DNA from: Lachnospiraceae bacterium UBA7205
GTDB taxonomy: Bacteria > Bacillota > Clostridia > Lachnospirales > Lachnospiraceae
Direction: 5' to 3'
DNA length: 57,198 nucleotides
Assembly: GCA_002490665.1 (NCBI GenBank)
Contig: DKUL01000073.1
Coordinates: 15,360-72,557 of the forward strand
The notes beneath the pieces are model-generated. The model ran no database searches. It saw nothing but the letters and a program-made list of their open reading frames with translations, and was not told the origin of the DNA. Position numbers and translations under genes: made by a program. Positions 42,731-50,971 of the stretch are shown here, one piece after another. The number at the start of each line of letters is the position of its first letter. Position 1 is the first letter of the stretch.

Positions 42731-44071
42731 ATGAATCTTGATTTCAATTCGACACATTCCACGCGTTATCTACAAGTGTATGACTACTATAAGGACCTGA
42801 TTGTCACAGGACGCCTGATGCCGGGGACGAAGATGCCCTCCATCCGGCGCGGCGCGGTTCAGCTGGGGCTGAGCCGCACGACCATCGAGACAGCCTATTT
42901 GTGCCTTGCGGCGGACGGTTATATTATTTCCAGACCGCAGAGCGGGTACTATGTCACAGACCGAACTGCAACCGTGGTTTCCAGCAAGGATGTCCGCGAC
43001 GCGAAGCCCGGTGATGCACACGAACACGAAATCCTGTACAATTTTACCTCAAACAATGTGGATGCGGACAGCTTTGACTTCAGCCTGTGGCGGCGCTATA
43101 TCAAAAGTACGCTGCGCCAGGGCGGACGTATGCTGACCTACGGCGAACCGCAGGGAGAGTACGAGCTGCGCGAGGTCATCTGCCGCTATGTCGTGAACAA
43201 AAGAAACGCCGTCTGCCGCCCCGAAAACATCGTAATCGGCGCCGGCTCCCAGACGCTGCTCAATATCTTATGCCCGCTCATCCGGGAGCGCCAGACCGTC
43301 TGTTTCCACGACACACGTTTTGCGCAGGGTATGGTGATTTTTGAAGATTACGGATTTGATGTCGAAAAAGACAAGGAAAATGCAAGCGTGCTCTACATGA
43401 CGCCGTCCCACATGACCTCACTTGGGGACGTGATGAGTGTCGAAAAACGGCTTGCGCTCTTAAAAGAATGTGCGGTTCATGACCGGCTGATTATCGAGGA
43501 TGACTACGACAATGAATTTCGTTATTTCAGCAAGCCGATTCCATGCCTGCAGGGACTTGCCGGCGGCGAGAACGTGGTCTATCTCAGCACTTTTTCAAAA
43601 CTCCTGCTGCCCTCCATCCGCTTAAGCTTCATGATTCTGCCTGACTCCCTGCTGCCCCTGTACGAGAAAAAAAAGGCGCTCTACAACCAGACCGCATCCA
43701 AGTCGGAGCAGCTCGCCCTGTGCCAGTTCCTGCGCGACGGACACCTGGAAAGCCAGATCCGGAAGCTCAAGCGCCTGTATTCCGGCAAGGCAAAAACTTT
43801 ATCCCTGCTCCTGGAGGAAGCCTTTGGCGAGCAGGCAAAGGTATACATGGGTGAATCCGTTTTTCTGGTGCACCTCCGGTTAAGGTGTCCCCTGTCCAGC
43901 GATGCCCTCTGTCAGGCGCTTGCCAGAAAAGGACTTCTGGTATTTCCCATCCACAAGTCCTCTGCCGCAAACGATGGCGATGCGCATATCGCGCTCTCCT
44001 GCTGCGAGGTTTCAGCGGAGCGCTTTGCCGATGCCGTCATGCTGCTGAAGGAAACCGCCTCGCATATATGA
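42731..44071 (+). CDS. MocR-type GntR/aminotransferase regulator
   Basis: A 446-residue regulator. Residues 5-75 form a GntR winged helix (QVYDYYKDLIVTGRLMPGTKMPSIR, LGLSRTTIETAYLCLAADGYI). The rest is a fold-type I aminotransferase domain, with the PLP lysine in STFSKLLLPSIRLSF and the Asp that contacts the ring in IIEDDYDNEF. MocR proteins sense PLP or amino-compound ligands and control neighbouring genes. The ABC exporter divergently encoded next to it is the likely target. GGGGAGG lies nine bases before ATG 42731. It converges with the histidine kinase gene with 14 bases between stops. Confidence 0.9.
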   Translation: MNLDFNSTHSTRYLQVYDYYKDLIVTGRLMPGTKMPSIRRGAVQLGLSRTTIETAYLCLAADGYIISRPQSGYYVTDRTATVVSSKDVRDAKPGDAHEHEILYNFTSNNVDADSFDFSLWRRYIKSTLRQGGRMLTYGEPQGEYELREVICRYVVNKRNAVCRPENIVIGAGSQTLLNILCPLIRERQTVCFHDTRFAQGMVIFEDYGFDVEKDKENASVLYMTPSHMTSLGDVMSVEKRLALLKECAVHDRLIIEDDYDNEFRYFSKPIPCLQGLAGGENVVYLSTFSKLLLPSIRLSFMILPDSLLPLYEKKKALYNQTASKSEQLALCQFLRDGHLESQIRKLKRLYSGKAKTLSLLLEEAFGEQAKVYMGESVFLVHLRLRCPLSSDALCQALARKGLLVFPIHKSSAANDGDAHIALSCCEVSAERFADAVMLLKETASHI

Positions 44072-44085
44072 TTTTGCAAAAGAAG

Positions 44086-46659
44086 TCAGCACCGCAGCCT
44101 GCTCATGACACGGAACAGTTTCCGGATGTCTATCGGCTTCGCCAGATGTTCATTCATGCCGGCGTCCTTTGCCAGTGCAATGTCCTCCTCAAACGTATTT
44201 GCCGACAGCGCAATGATGGGCACTGCCTTCGCATCCGTCCGGTTCATGCCGCGAATCACGCGAGTCGCCTCATATCCGCTCATAACCGGCATCATCAAAT
44301 CCATGAGCACACAGTCAAACGTTCCCGGCTCGGATGCCATAAACGTGTCCACTGCAACCTGTCCGTCGTTCGCGGTCACGACCTCTGCACCTGCCTCCTT
44401 TAGCATGAATTCTACGATTTCACAGTTGATTTCATTGTCCTCCACCAAAAGGACACGCATTCCGGCAATATTGCTCCGCAGATTCTGCTCCGTGTCCACA
44501 GGCTGCGCGCGCCATGTCCCATCAATCCGGAGCGGAAGGGTAATCCGCACAACAGTCCCCTTGCCAATCTGACTGTCTACCACAATGGTACCCTTCATCT
44601 GGTCTACCAGCTTCTTCACGATGGACATGCCAAGCCCGGTACCGTTGTAATGCGTCCTTGCGCCCTGATGTTCCTGGGTAAACGGTTCAAAAATGTGCTT
44701 CTTAAATTCCTCACTGATGCCAATGCCGGTATCTTCAACCACAAAAAGGTATTCTGACATGCCACCCTTACATACGTCCTCCTTTACCTGGATAAATACA
44801 GAGCCATGGGGACGGTTATATTTGAGGGCGTTTTCGATGACATTCATCAAAATCTGTTTTAGATGAAGGGGATTTCCGATAAGCCGCCGGTGCTGCAGTT
44901 CAACCTCCTCCAGCACCAGCCGGATTTCCCCTTCTTCTGCCTGAGGGGACAGGATTGTGATGCAATCCTCCAACGTTTCACACAGGTCAAACGGTTCCTC
45001 CACCGCCACCGGCCTGCCGCTCTCCAGTTTGCTGACCTGAAGGACGTCGTTCACAAGAGAAAGCAGGTGCTCTGTTGACACGCGGATTTTCTTCTGGCAT
45101 GCGCCCTGCTGCTCCAAATCATTCCGGCTCTTCTCCATGATGGCAAGCATTCCCAGAATCCCATTGATGGGTGTGCGCAGGTCATGCGACATGCGGGAAA
45201 GAAATTCGCTTTTTGCCGAATTTGCCCTCCTTACCTTCTCCAGCAGTTCCATAATCGCCTGCTCCTGCTTCTTCCTCGTCACCATAATCTCCGTAATGTC
45301 CTGATGGTACCCATTGAGGCTTACACCCGTTTTCTTGAATGTTTTGTCCGGCACACCGCCACAGCGCACATAGATTTTCCCCAGCGTTGGATGATTCCAT
45401 GGATAAATCACCTCGGAACGTCCTGTTTCCAGTATGTCCGTCACTGCTTCCTGCACCATATCCACATAGTCCGGGTCAATATTTGCAAACCAGTGCTGGT
45501 AGCACTCCTCCGGATTCACTTCTTCCGACACGCCCAGCAGAATCCGCATGGTTCGGTCGGCATACATCCTAGGCTGGCAGCCCTCCTCCAGCTCAATCGT
45601 CCAGATTCCGGTTCTAGCCCCCTCCAATATGTCTTCCAGCTTCTGCCTTGTTTTCAGCTTGTACTTCTCTTCCTGTTCCACCACGCCGTTGACATCCCGC
45701 AAGGCAAAAATCGCACAGTGCTCTTTCTCCGTCGCTGAAAAGTGCATCTCCATGTGCTTCAGGCCGCAGGAGCTGTCCTTCACCTGGTACCGGACATAAA
45801 ACTTTCTATCTGTCTTTAGCTGCGCGAGCACGTAGTCCTTTTTCGTCGCAGCACGAAGCCGCTCCTGGTCATTGGGAATAACATACCGGGAAATATACTG
45901 CTCCATTGCCGGCTGGTAGCCATCCCGAAAGCTGCCGACCCAGTCCATGCCAATCCGTTCGCTGTCGCGATAAATTTCACACGCGCCTGTCTCAAAGTCC
46001 ACCAGGCAGATATCCAGATAATCCACGCTGAGCGCGTGGAGCACATTGTAGCTGCGCTTCTGAAGCTCACGAAACAGATTGCGCCGTTTCAGGGAGGACA
46101 CGATAAAATATGCCGCCGTCTCAAGCATATTCGACGCGTATTCCAGCGTTTTTGCAGGCGGGTTGTCCACACCGTAAAAGCCGATAACCTTCTCGCCGTC
46201 ATAAAGCGGAACCACCACGAGAGAGTGGATGTTCTGCCGCCTTAAGGTATCGTACTGAAGGGGGTCTGTTTCCCGAATGTCTTCCAGGCGCTCTATGACG
46301 ATATGCCTGCCAATGCCAAACCTTTGATACCAGCTTGCGCAAATCTCCGGAGGCAGATTCTGGAGATTCTCCTTTTCCGGACGCACCCCGTCAGCCGCCC
46401 ACTCGTAGGTATTGTCGTCGCCGCCGGACGCATTCTGCTCAAATATATAGGTTCTCTCCCCATTCAGCGCCTTTCCCAAGTGTTCAAGCAGCACTTCCAG
46501 CGACTGGTCCGGGGTTTCCTCCAGAAGGGCGACACGAAGCCCCTCATTGATGACAGTCTCCAGATTCTGAACGCTCCGCATACCGCTGGTCTGCCCGCGC
46601 TCCTCATCAACCGGTGCACTTTCGCCGGTTCCTCCAAAAAACTCCCTTGAATCATCCAT
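44086..46659 (-). CDS. Hybrid sensor histidine kinase / response regulator
   Basis: An 857-residue cytoplasmic hybrid kinase without membrane helices. In order: GAF-like domain (about 30-190), PAS-like domain (about 205-330), a second PAS domain with PAC (about 340-460), HisKA with the phosphorylated His in MSHDLRTPINGIL (about 492), HATPase with VIENALKYN, DTGIGI and GTGLGMSIVKKL, and a C-terminal receiver with VLLVEDNEIN and the acceptor Asp in FDCVLMDLMMPVMSG. No output domain is present, so it acts through a separate partner or phosphorelay. ATG 46659 is preferred as GGAGG lies eight bases upstream. Its leader carries structured element E2, between a tRNA terminator and the start codon. 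Confidence 0.9.
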   Translation of the reverse strand: MDDSREFFGGTGESAPVDEERGQTSGMRSVQNLETVINEGLRVALLEETPDQSLEVLLEHLGKALNGERTYIFEQNASGGDDNTYEWAADGVRPEKENLQNLPPEICASWYQRFGIGRHIVIERLEDIRETDPLQYDTLRRQNIHSLVVVPLYDGEKVIGFYGVDNPPAKTLEYASNMLETAAYFIVSSLKRRNLFRELQKRSYNVLHALSVDYLDICLVDFETGACEIYRDSERIGMDWVGSFRDGYQPAMEQYISRYVIPNDQERLRAATKKDYVLAQLKTDRKFYVRYQVKDSSCGLKHMEMHFSATEKEHCAIFALRDVNGVVEQEEKYKLKTRQKLEDILEGARTGIWTIELEEGCQPRMYADRTMRILLGVSEEVNPEECYQHWFANIDPDYVDMVQEAVTDILETGRSEVIYPWNHPTLGKIYVRCGGVPDKTFKKTGVSLNGYHQDITEIMVTRKKQEQAIMELLEKVRRANSAKSEFLSRMSHDLRTPINGILGMLAIMEKSRNDLEQQGACQKKIRVSTEHLLSLVNDVLQVSKLESGRPVAVEEPFDLCETLEDCITILSPQAEEGEIRLVLEEVELQHRRLIGNPLHLKQILMNVIENALKYNRPHGSVFIQVKEDVCKGGMSEYLFVVEDTGIGISEEFKKHIFEPFTQEHQGARTHYNGTGLGMSIVKKLVDQMKGTIVVDSQIGKGTVVRITLPLRIDGTWRAQPVDTEQNLRSNIAGMRVLLVEDNEINCEIVEFMLKEAGAEVVTANDGQVAVDTFMASEPGTFDCVLMDLMMPVMSGYEATRVIRGMNRTDAKAVPIIALSANTFEEDIALAKDAGMNEHLAKPIDIRKLFRVMSRLRC

Positions 46660-46700
46660 ATGTTTATCCTCCATGTAACATAGTCTGCTGACATACTTCC

Positions 46701-46778
46701 TGCAGGGGAATGACCTTCTGCCATGTGCAACCGAGCAGGGCGTCCGTCAGCTTGCTGGCATATTTCCTTTGGACGCCC
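46701..46778 (-). other. Two-hairpin structured element, copy E2
   Basis: Minus strand: outer stem GGGCGTCC/GGACGCCC, inner stem GCCAG/CTGAC (one G-U pair where E1 has A-U), then hairpin TGCA...TGCA with GG/CC and the loop AGAAGGTCATT. The second stem is unrelated in sequence to E1, yet pairs. E2 starts after the T-run of the tRNA-Pro terminator and ends ~30 bases before the kinase's ribosome binding site. Confidence 0.65.
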
Positions 46779-46786
46779 GTGTGCAT

Positions 46787-46821
46787 AAAAAAACACTGGG
46801 TTTCCCGATGCCCCCCAGTGT
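46787..46821 (-). terminator. Intrinsic terminator after tRNA-Pro
   Basis: On the minus strand ACACTGGG (46814-46821) pairs with CCCAGTGT (46793-46800), followed by T6-T7. It begins 17 bases after the tRNA. Confidence 0.85.
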
Positions 46822-46838
46822 CTCCAATTTTTTCCAAA

Positions 46839-46912
46839 TCGTTGCGACAAGATTCGAACTTGCGACCTCTGCGTCCCGAACGCAGCGCTCTACCAAACTG
46901 AGCCACGCAACG
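46839..46912 (-). tRNA. tRNA-Pro(CGG)
   Basis: On the minus strand the 74-base sequence folds as a cloverleaf: acceptor stem CGTTGCG/CGCAACG, D-arm GCTC...GAGC with AGTTTGGTA loop, anticodon stem CTGCG/CGCAG with loop TTCGGGA (anticodon CGG, proline), and T-arm GCAAG-TTCGAAT-CTTGT. The discriminator is A and CCA is not encoded. A promoter and a hairpin-bearing 5' leader precede it; a terminator follows. Confidence 0.95.
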
Positions 46913-46955
46913 AAATATATACGGCTGTCCATGCCTTTTGGACAGCTACGTATAT

Positions 46956-46983
46956 ATTATACTGGATTTTCAAAATAATGCAA
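46956..46983 (-). promoter_or_regulatory. Promoter of tRNA-Pro with a structured leader
   Basis: Minus strand TTGCAT (46978-46983), 16 bases, TATAAT (46956-46961). The precursor leader contains GCTGTCC (46940-46946) paired with GGACAGC (46924-46930), a perfect 7-bp hairpin just upstream of the mature 5' end. Confidence 0.65.
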
Positions 46984-47012
46984 GTGTTTTTTCACTTAAT
47001 TTTACAACTTTT

Positions 47013-48812
47013 TTATTTGACCCTCTCGAGTACCCACAGCTGGCAGTCGCCGCCCCAGTAATTCCACTGTGCAATGTTGCCGCCTGGCGCCGTGCTCCAC
47101 CCATATACATCCAGGCAGGACGCCCCGGAAGTGATTCCGGTCTTAATCGCATATACCCCCGCTGAGACCTGTGCTACCTGAAATTTCTGGTTGTTTGTCC
47201 CTTTATAGGCATACTGTAAAATATTGGCGCCGTCCGCAGTACTCTTGCCGGCGACATCGACTACCTTCTGGAATCCAGAAGCCCCCGTGTAAATCGTGTA
47301 ATACCCGTCTCCTGCCGAAACCAGCTTGAACTGCTGCCCTGCAGAACCATTATAGGAATACTGCTGTATATTGGCGTTGTTGTCGCCCGATCCGTTGGCA
47401 ACATCCAGATACAGGCCGCTAAAAACATTCTTGATATAATAGGTGCCATCCAATGCCGCGCTGTTGTATGCACCTGATGATGTTTTGCTCGGCGTACCGC
47501 TGATGTCATTAAAAACATACAGGGATTTCATTGCCTTCCCGGTGTTGTCAAAAAGTGTCATGTTATCCCATGTCGAACCGCCGTCATAGTTGGAGTAATA
47601 CTGTACCTTGGAGCTGTAAAGCCGCTCATAATTGCCTGATGTGGAGGAAGCCCATCCAGAGCCGTATGTCCCCCATGTATGAGAAGGCACTGCAATCCAC
47701 TCCGGCTCCCAGTAGAACGCACCGATTCCATATCCCCATTTCGATTCATTTACCTTCGCAACTGCTGCAAATACGTCACGCAGCGCCTGTGCCTGTCCGT
47801 CCACGCTCACACTGTAATTGGAGCACACCATTCCAGACGCGTCACCAATATTATTTCCCTGTGAATCTGCATTGTCATATGTAAATGGGTAAGCCGTCTC
47901 TGCAACCATGACCTTTTTGTTATATTTCTGCGCAATATAGGTCAGTGTCGAAGCAAGGTCGTTTGTCGAACCATGCCACATTGGATAGAAGGATGTGGCA
48001 AACACGTCATAGTTCACACCCTGCTTTGCCATGCATTCCGCATACCATTTTCCATTTTCAAGCAGATCCGTAAAGTGAAGCACCTTTAAAACCGACCTGC
48101 CATATGTGCGGTTGATGTCATCCACCGCATAGCAGCCCTGCTGCATCAGCTGTGCGACGCCGGAGCTGAAATCCCACACGCCATCATAAATTCCGCCGAC
48201 GCCTGCCATCGTGCTGTTTGTCTCGTTTCCAATCTGAACCATGCCGACATTCACACCGTAGTCGAGCAGCTCCTGCAGACTCTGGTAGGTAAAGTTATAC
48301 ACGGCATCCTTTTTATAGGCAAGGCTGTAATTTGCCCATTCCTTCGGTGCAAACTGTTTTGCCGGGTCTGCCCAGAAATCGGAATAGTGGAAGTCAATCA
48401 GCACTTTCATGCCTGCATCCGTGGCGCGTTTCCCCAGAATCTTGGCGTTGTACAGGTCGCAGTTCCCCGCACCGTAGCCTTTATAGGGTGCCTGCGCGTC
48501 ATACGGATTATTCCAGACACGAATCCGCACATAGTTTACGCCTGCCCCGGACAAAATCTCAAAGATATCCCCGGATGTCCCATCCAGATAGGAAAAAGAG
48601 GCGCCGCTTTTTTCCAGTGCGATGACTGCCGAGATGTCGACCCCCCTTGCAAAATCAGCCGGCATATTTGAAACAGTCGATACGCCGGACACAGATGATG
48701 CCGCCTGTACGACATCCGCCGTTCCAAAGCCGCCGCCTCCCAGACAAAGGGAAACCGCAGTCGCCATTGCCAGTACATGTGCCATGAGTTTTTGAAAAAT
48801 CCTTCTTCCCAT
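47013..48812 (-). CDS. Secreted GH53 endo-beta-1,4-galactanase with a ricin-type (CBM13-like) domain
   Basis: A 599-residue secreted enzyme. A signal peptide (1-~38, ending VVQAAS) is followed by a GH53 catalytic domain (about 50-440) with ARGVDISAV, VNYVRIRVWNNPYD, the acid/base region MVQIGNETN and FHYSDFWADPAKQ, plus the nucleophile region MVAETAYPF. A ricin B-like domain (about 462-599) has repeated QQFKLV, NQKFQV and CQLWVLE. It would cut galactan side chains of pectin outside the cell, with the lectin module binding the polymer. ATG 48812 has GGAGG seven bases upstream. Its own promoter is at 48904-48933; no transporter or regulator gene for galactan use is adjacent. Confidence 0.9.
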   Translation of the reverse strand: MGRRIFQKLMAHVLAMATAVSLCLGGGGFGTADVVQAASSVSGVSTVSNMPADFARGVDISAVIALEKSGASFSYLDGTSGDIFEILSGAGVNYVRIRVWNNPYDAQAPYKGYGAGNCDLYNAKILGKRATDAGMKVLIDFHYSDFWADPAKQFAPKEWANYSLAYKKDAVYNFTYQSLQELLDYGVNVGMVQIGNETNSTMAGVGGIYDGVWDFSSGVAQLMQQGCYAVDDINRTYGRSVLKVLHFTDLLENGKWYAECMAKQGVNYDVFATSFYPMWHGSTNDLASTLTYIAQKYNKKVMVAETAYPFTYDNADSQGNNIGDASGMVCSNYSVSVDGQAQALRDVFAAVAKVNESKWGYGIGAFYWEPEWIAVPSHTWGTYGSGWASSTSGNYERLYSSKVQYYSNYDGGSTWDNMTLFDNTGKAMKSLYVFNDISGTPSKTSSGAYNSAALDGTYYIKNVFSGLYLDVANGSGDNNANIQQYSYNGSAGQQFKLVSAGDGYYTIYTGASGFQKVVDVAGKSTADGANILQYAYKGTNNQKFQVAQVSAGVYAIKTGITSGASCLDVYGWSTAPGGNIAQWNYWGGDCQLWVLERVK

Positions 48813-48845
48813 AGTGCTCCTCCATTCATCAAAAAAATGGTACCA

Positions 48846-48881
48846 GCGCACTTGACATTTTGCACAAACAGGCAAGTGCGC
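48846..48881. promoter_or_regulatory. Inverted repeat in the GH53 leader
   Basis: GCGCACTTG (48846-48854) pairs perfectly with CAAGTGCGC (48873-48881). It lies between the GH53 promoter and its ribosome binding site, so it could be an operator or an mRNA leader hairpin. Confidence 0.45.
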
Positions 48882-48903
48882 AACCGATTGTTCATCTGCT
48901 CAA

Positions 48904-48933
48904 AGTATAGCATTGCATGGAATCTTCTGTCAA
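48904..48933 (-). promoter_or_regulatory. Sigma-A promoter of the GH53 gene
   Basis: Minus strand TTGACA (48928-48933), 18 bases, TATACT (48904-48909), about 90 bases before ATG 48812. Confidence 0.65.
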
Positions 48934-49025
48934 TATGACACAATCAACAAGAATTTGACTTCACTTTATGTATAATACTTCCAATTTCCGCCAGATTGCC
49001 ACACATTCCAGGCAGCGTTGACAGC

Positions 49026-49050
49026 CGAGCAGGGGAAACACCCCTACTCG
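49026..49050 (-). terminator. Hairpin overlapping the OPT transporter stop codon
   Basis: CGAGTAGGGG (minus strand, 49041-49050) pairs with CCCCTGCTCG (49026-49035) with one mismatch around five bases. The TAG stop is in the first arm. No strong U-tract follows. The stem sequence is like the second hairpin of element E1. Confidence 0.45.
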
Positions 49051-50948
49051 CCGCGCGCCGAATACCACGCAATCAGAAACCCTGCTGCCAGAAACAGCAG
49101 GGCGCCGCCTGCCATCCCCGCATCAAACCACCGGGAAAGGTCAATCGCATCTGACATACCCACGACCGCCAGTATGGCAAGCCCGATTCCGACAAGCCCC
49201 TCGCCGGCAATCAGGCCGGAGCAGAACAAGATGCCGCTGCCTGCCTCACCGTCTGTATCTTTTGTCCGCCGAAACCGCATCTGCCTGATGACACCGCCCG
49301 CCATAATCGGCACGGAAAGCTTTAACGGCAGATACAGCCCGATTGCCACAGGCAGTACCGGGATTCCGAGGACTTCTATCACAACCGCGATGAACACGCC
49401 GATAAAGACGAGTGTCCACGGCAGGCTGCCGTTCATGACGCCTTCCACAATCATTTTCATAAGCGTCGCCTGCGGCGCGGACAGCTCGGTGGAGCCAAAT
49501 CCCCATGCCGCATCCAGCAGGGTCAGCACGCCGCCGATGGTAACGGCAGACACCACAACGCCTATCAGCTCACCCATCTGCTGCCTCCTAGGCGTTGCCC
49601 CCAGCAGGTAACCGGTCTTTAAATCCTGGGATGTATCACCGGACATTGCCGCGATAATACAGATAATCGAGCCAATGGCTATCGCGCCAACCATCCCCTG
49701 CGCGCTGCTGTTTCCGGCTGATTTAAGCGCCATTGTCGCAAACAGCAGTGTTGCAATTGCCATGCCGGAAACCGGGTTATTGCTGCTTCCCACAAGACCT
49801 ACCATCCTCGATGATACCGTTGCAAAGAAAAAACCAAACAGTGCAATCAAAAGCGCCCCTGGAAAGGAAACTGGAATATCCGGAAAAAACGCAATTGCCA
49901 GTATGAGCAGTACAATGGCTGTTACAACCACTTTCATATTGATATCCGACTCTGTCCGCTTTGTCTTTGCGCCCATGCCTGTCCCATTCGTCTTAATATC
50001 TTTTATGGTCTTTGCAAACGTCGCGGTAATCAGCGGCATCGACTTCACCAGGCTGATGATTCCGCCCGCTGCCACTGCCCCAGCCCCGATATAGCGGATA
50101 TAGCTGCCCCATATGACCTCCGCCCCCTGTGCGGCATACATCTGCGCGATGCCATCCGACCCGGGGTAAAGAACCGTGTCGCCGCCAAAGGATACAATCG
50201 CAGGTATCAGCACAAACCATCCCAAAATGCCGCCTGCAAACAGATAGGAGGAAATTCTCGCCCCGCAGATATATCCCACGCCAATCAGGGCAGGATAGAC
50301 CTCCGTCGAAAATTCTGTCCGGAGTGCCCTGACCGGAATGGTAATCGTGCCAGCGGCAGCCTTTAATCCGTCAATGACAAATTTGAATGCCGCAGAGATT
50401 CCCATTCCGGCAAAAACAGCACGCGCGGAAGTCCCCCTGTCCTCCCCGGCAAGAAGCACTTCCGCGCATGCCGTACCCTCAGGGTACGGAAGCGTGTCAT
50501 GTTCCTTCACAATCAGCGCATTCCGAAGCGGCACCATGAACAGGACGCCAAGAAGCCCTCCCATCAGTGCAGTCAGCGAGATGGAAAGCATTCCCGGCGC
50601 ATCGCTGACCCCCTCCTTTTCCCACAGAAAAAAAACGGGCATCGTGAAAATGGCGCCTGCCGCGAGCGACTCCCCTGCCGAACCGATTGTCTGCACCATG
50701 TTGCTTTCCAGGATGGACTTCCTTTTAAGAAGAATGCGCAGAACACCCATGGAAACTACTGCCGCCGGAATCGACGCAGACACCGTCATCCCGACACGCA
50801 GCCCAAGGTATGCATTGGCAGCGCCAAACACCACTGCCAGCAGCACACCTGTCACCACGGATGTTATGGTAAATTCCGATACCGCCTTTTCTGCCGGAAC
50901 ATATGGTTTAAATTCTTTTCCGTCTTTCATCCCATTAAACTCCATCAT
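49044..50948 (-). CDS. OPT-family oligopeptide transporter
   Basis: A 634-residue polytopic membrane protein of the oligopeptide transporter (OPT) family, with about 15 hydrophobic segments. Family features: residues 20-70 ITSVVTGVLLAVVFGAANAYLGLRVGMTVSASIPAAV, NMVQTIGSAGESLAAGAIF, TLPYPEGTACAEVL and FATVSSRMVGLVGSSNNPVSGM, the last two the most diagnostic. It should import small peptides by proton or sodium coupling. A better-spaced start may be the ATG at 50930, with TGGAG nine bases before it. It lies 23 bases after the amidohydrolase gene on the same strand. Confidence 0.9.
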   Translation of the reverse strand: MMEFNGMKDGKEFKPYVPAEKAVSEFTITSVVTGVLLAVVFGAANAYLGLRVGMTVSASIPAAVVSMGVLRILLKRKSILESNMVQTIGSAGESLAAGAIFTMPVFFLWEKEGVSDAPGMLSISLTALMGGLLGVLFMVPLRNALIVKEHDTLPYPEGTACAEVLLAGEDRGTSARAVFAGMGISAAFKFVIDGLKAAAGTITIPVRALRTEFSTEVYPALIGVGYICGARISSYLFAGGILGWFVLIPAIVSFGGDTVLYPGSDGIAQMYAAQGAEVIWGSYIRYIGAGAVAAGGIISLVKSMPLITATFAKTIKDIKTNGTGMGAKTKRTESDINMKVVVTAIVLLILAIAFFPDIPVSFPGALLIALFGFFFATVSSRMVGLVGSSNNPVSGMAIATLLFATMALKSAGNSSAQGMVGAIAIGSIICIIAAMSGDTSQDLKTGYLLGATPRRQQMGELIGVVVSAVTIGGVLTLLDAAWGFGSTELSAPQATLMKMIVEGVMNGSLPWTLVFIGVFIAVVIEVLGIPVLPVAIGLYLPLKLSVPIMAGGVIRQMRFRRTKDTDGEAGSGILFCSGLIAGEGLVGIGLAILAVVGMSDAIDLSRWFDAGMAGGALLFLAAGFLIAWYSARGE

Positions 50949-50971
50949 TCCATAACATTTCTCTCATTTCT

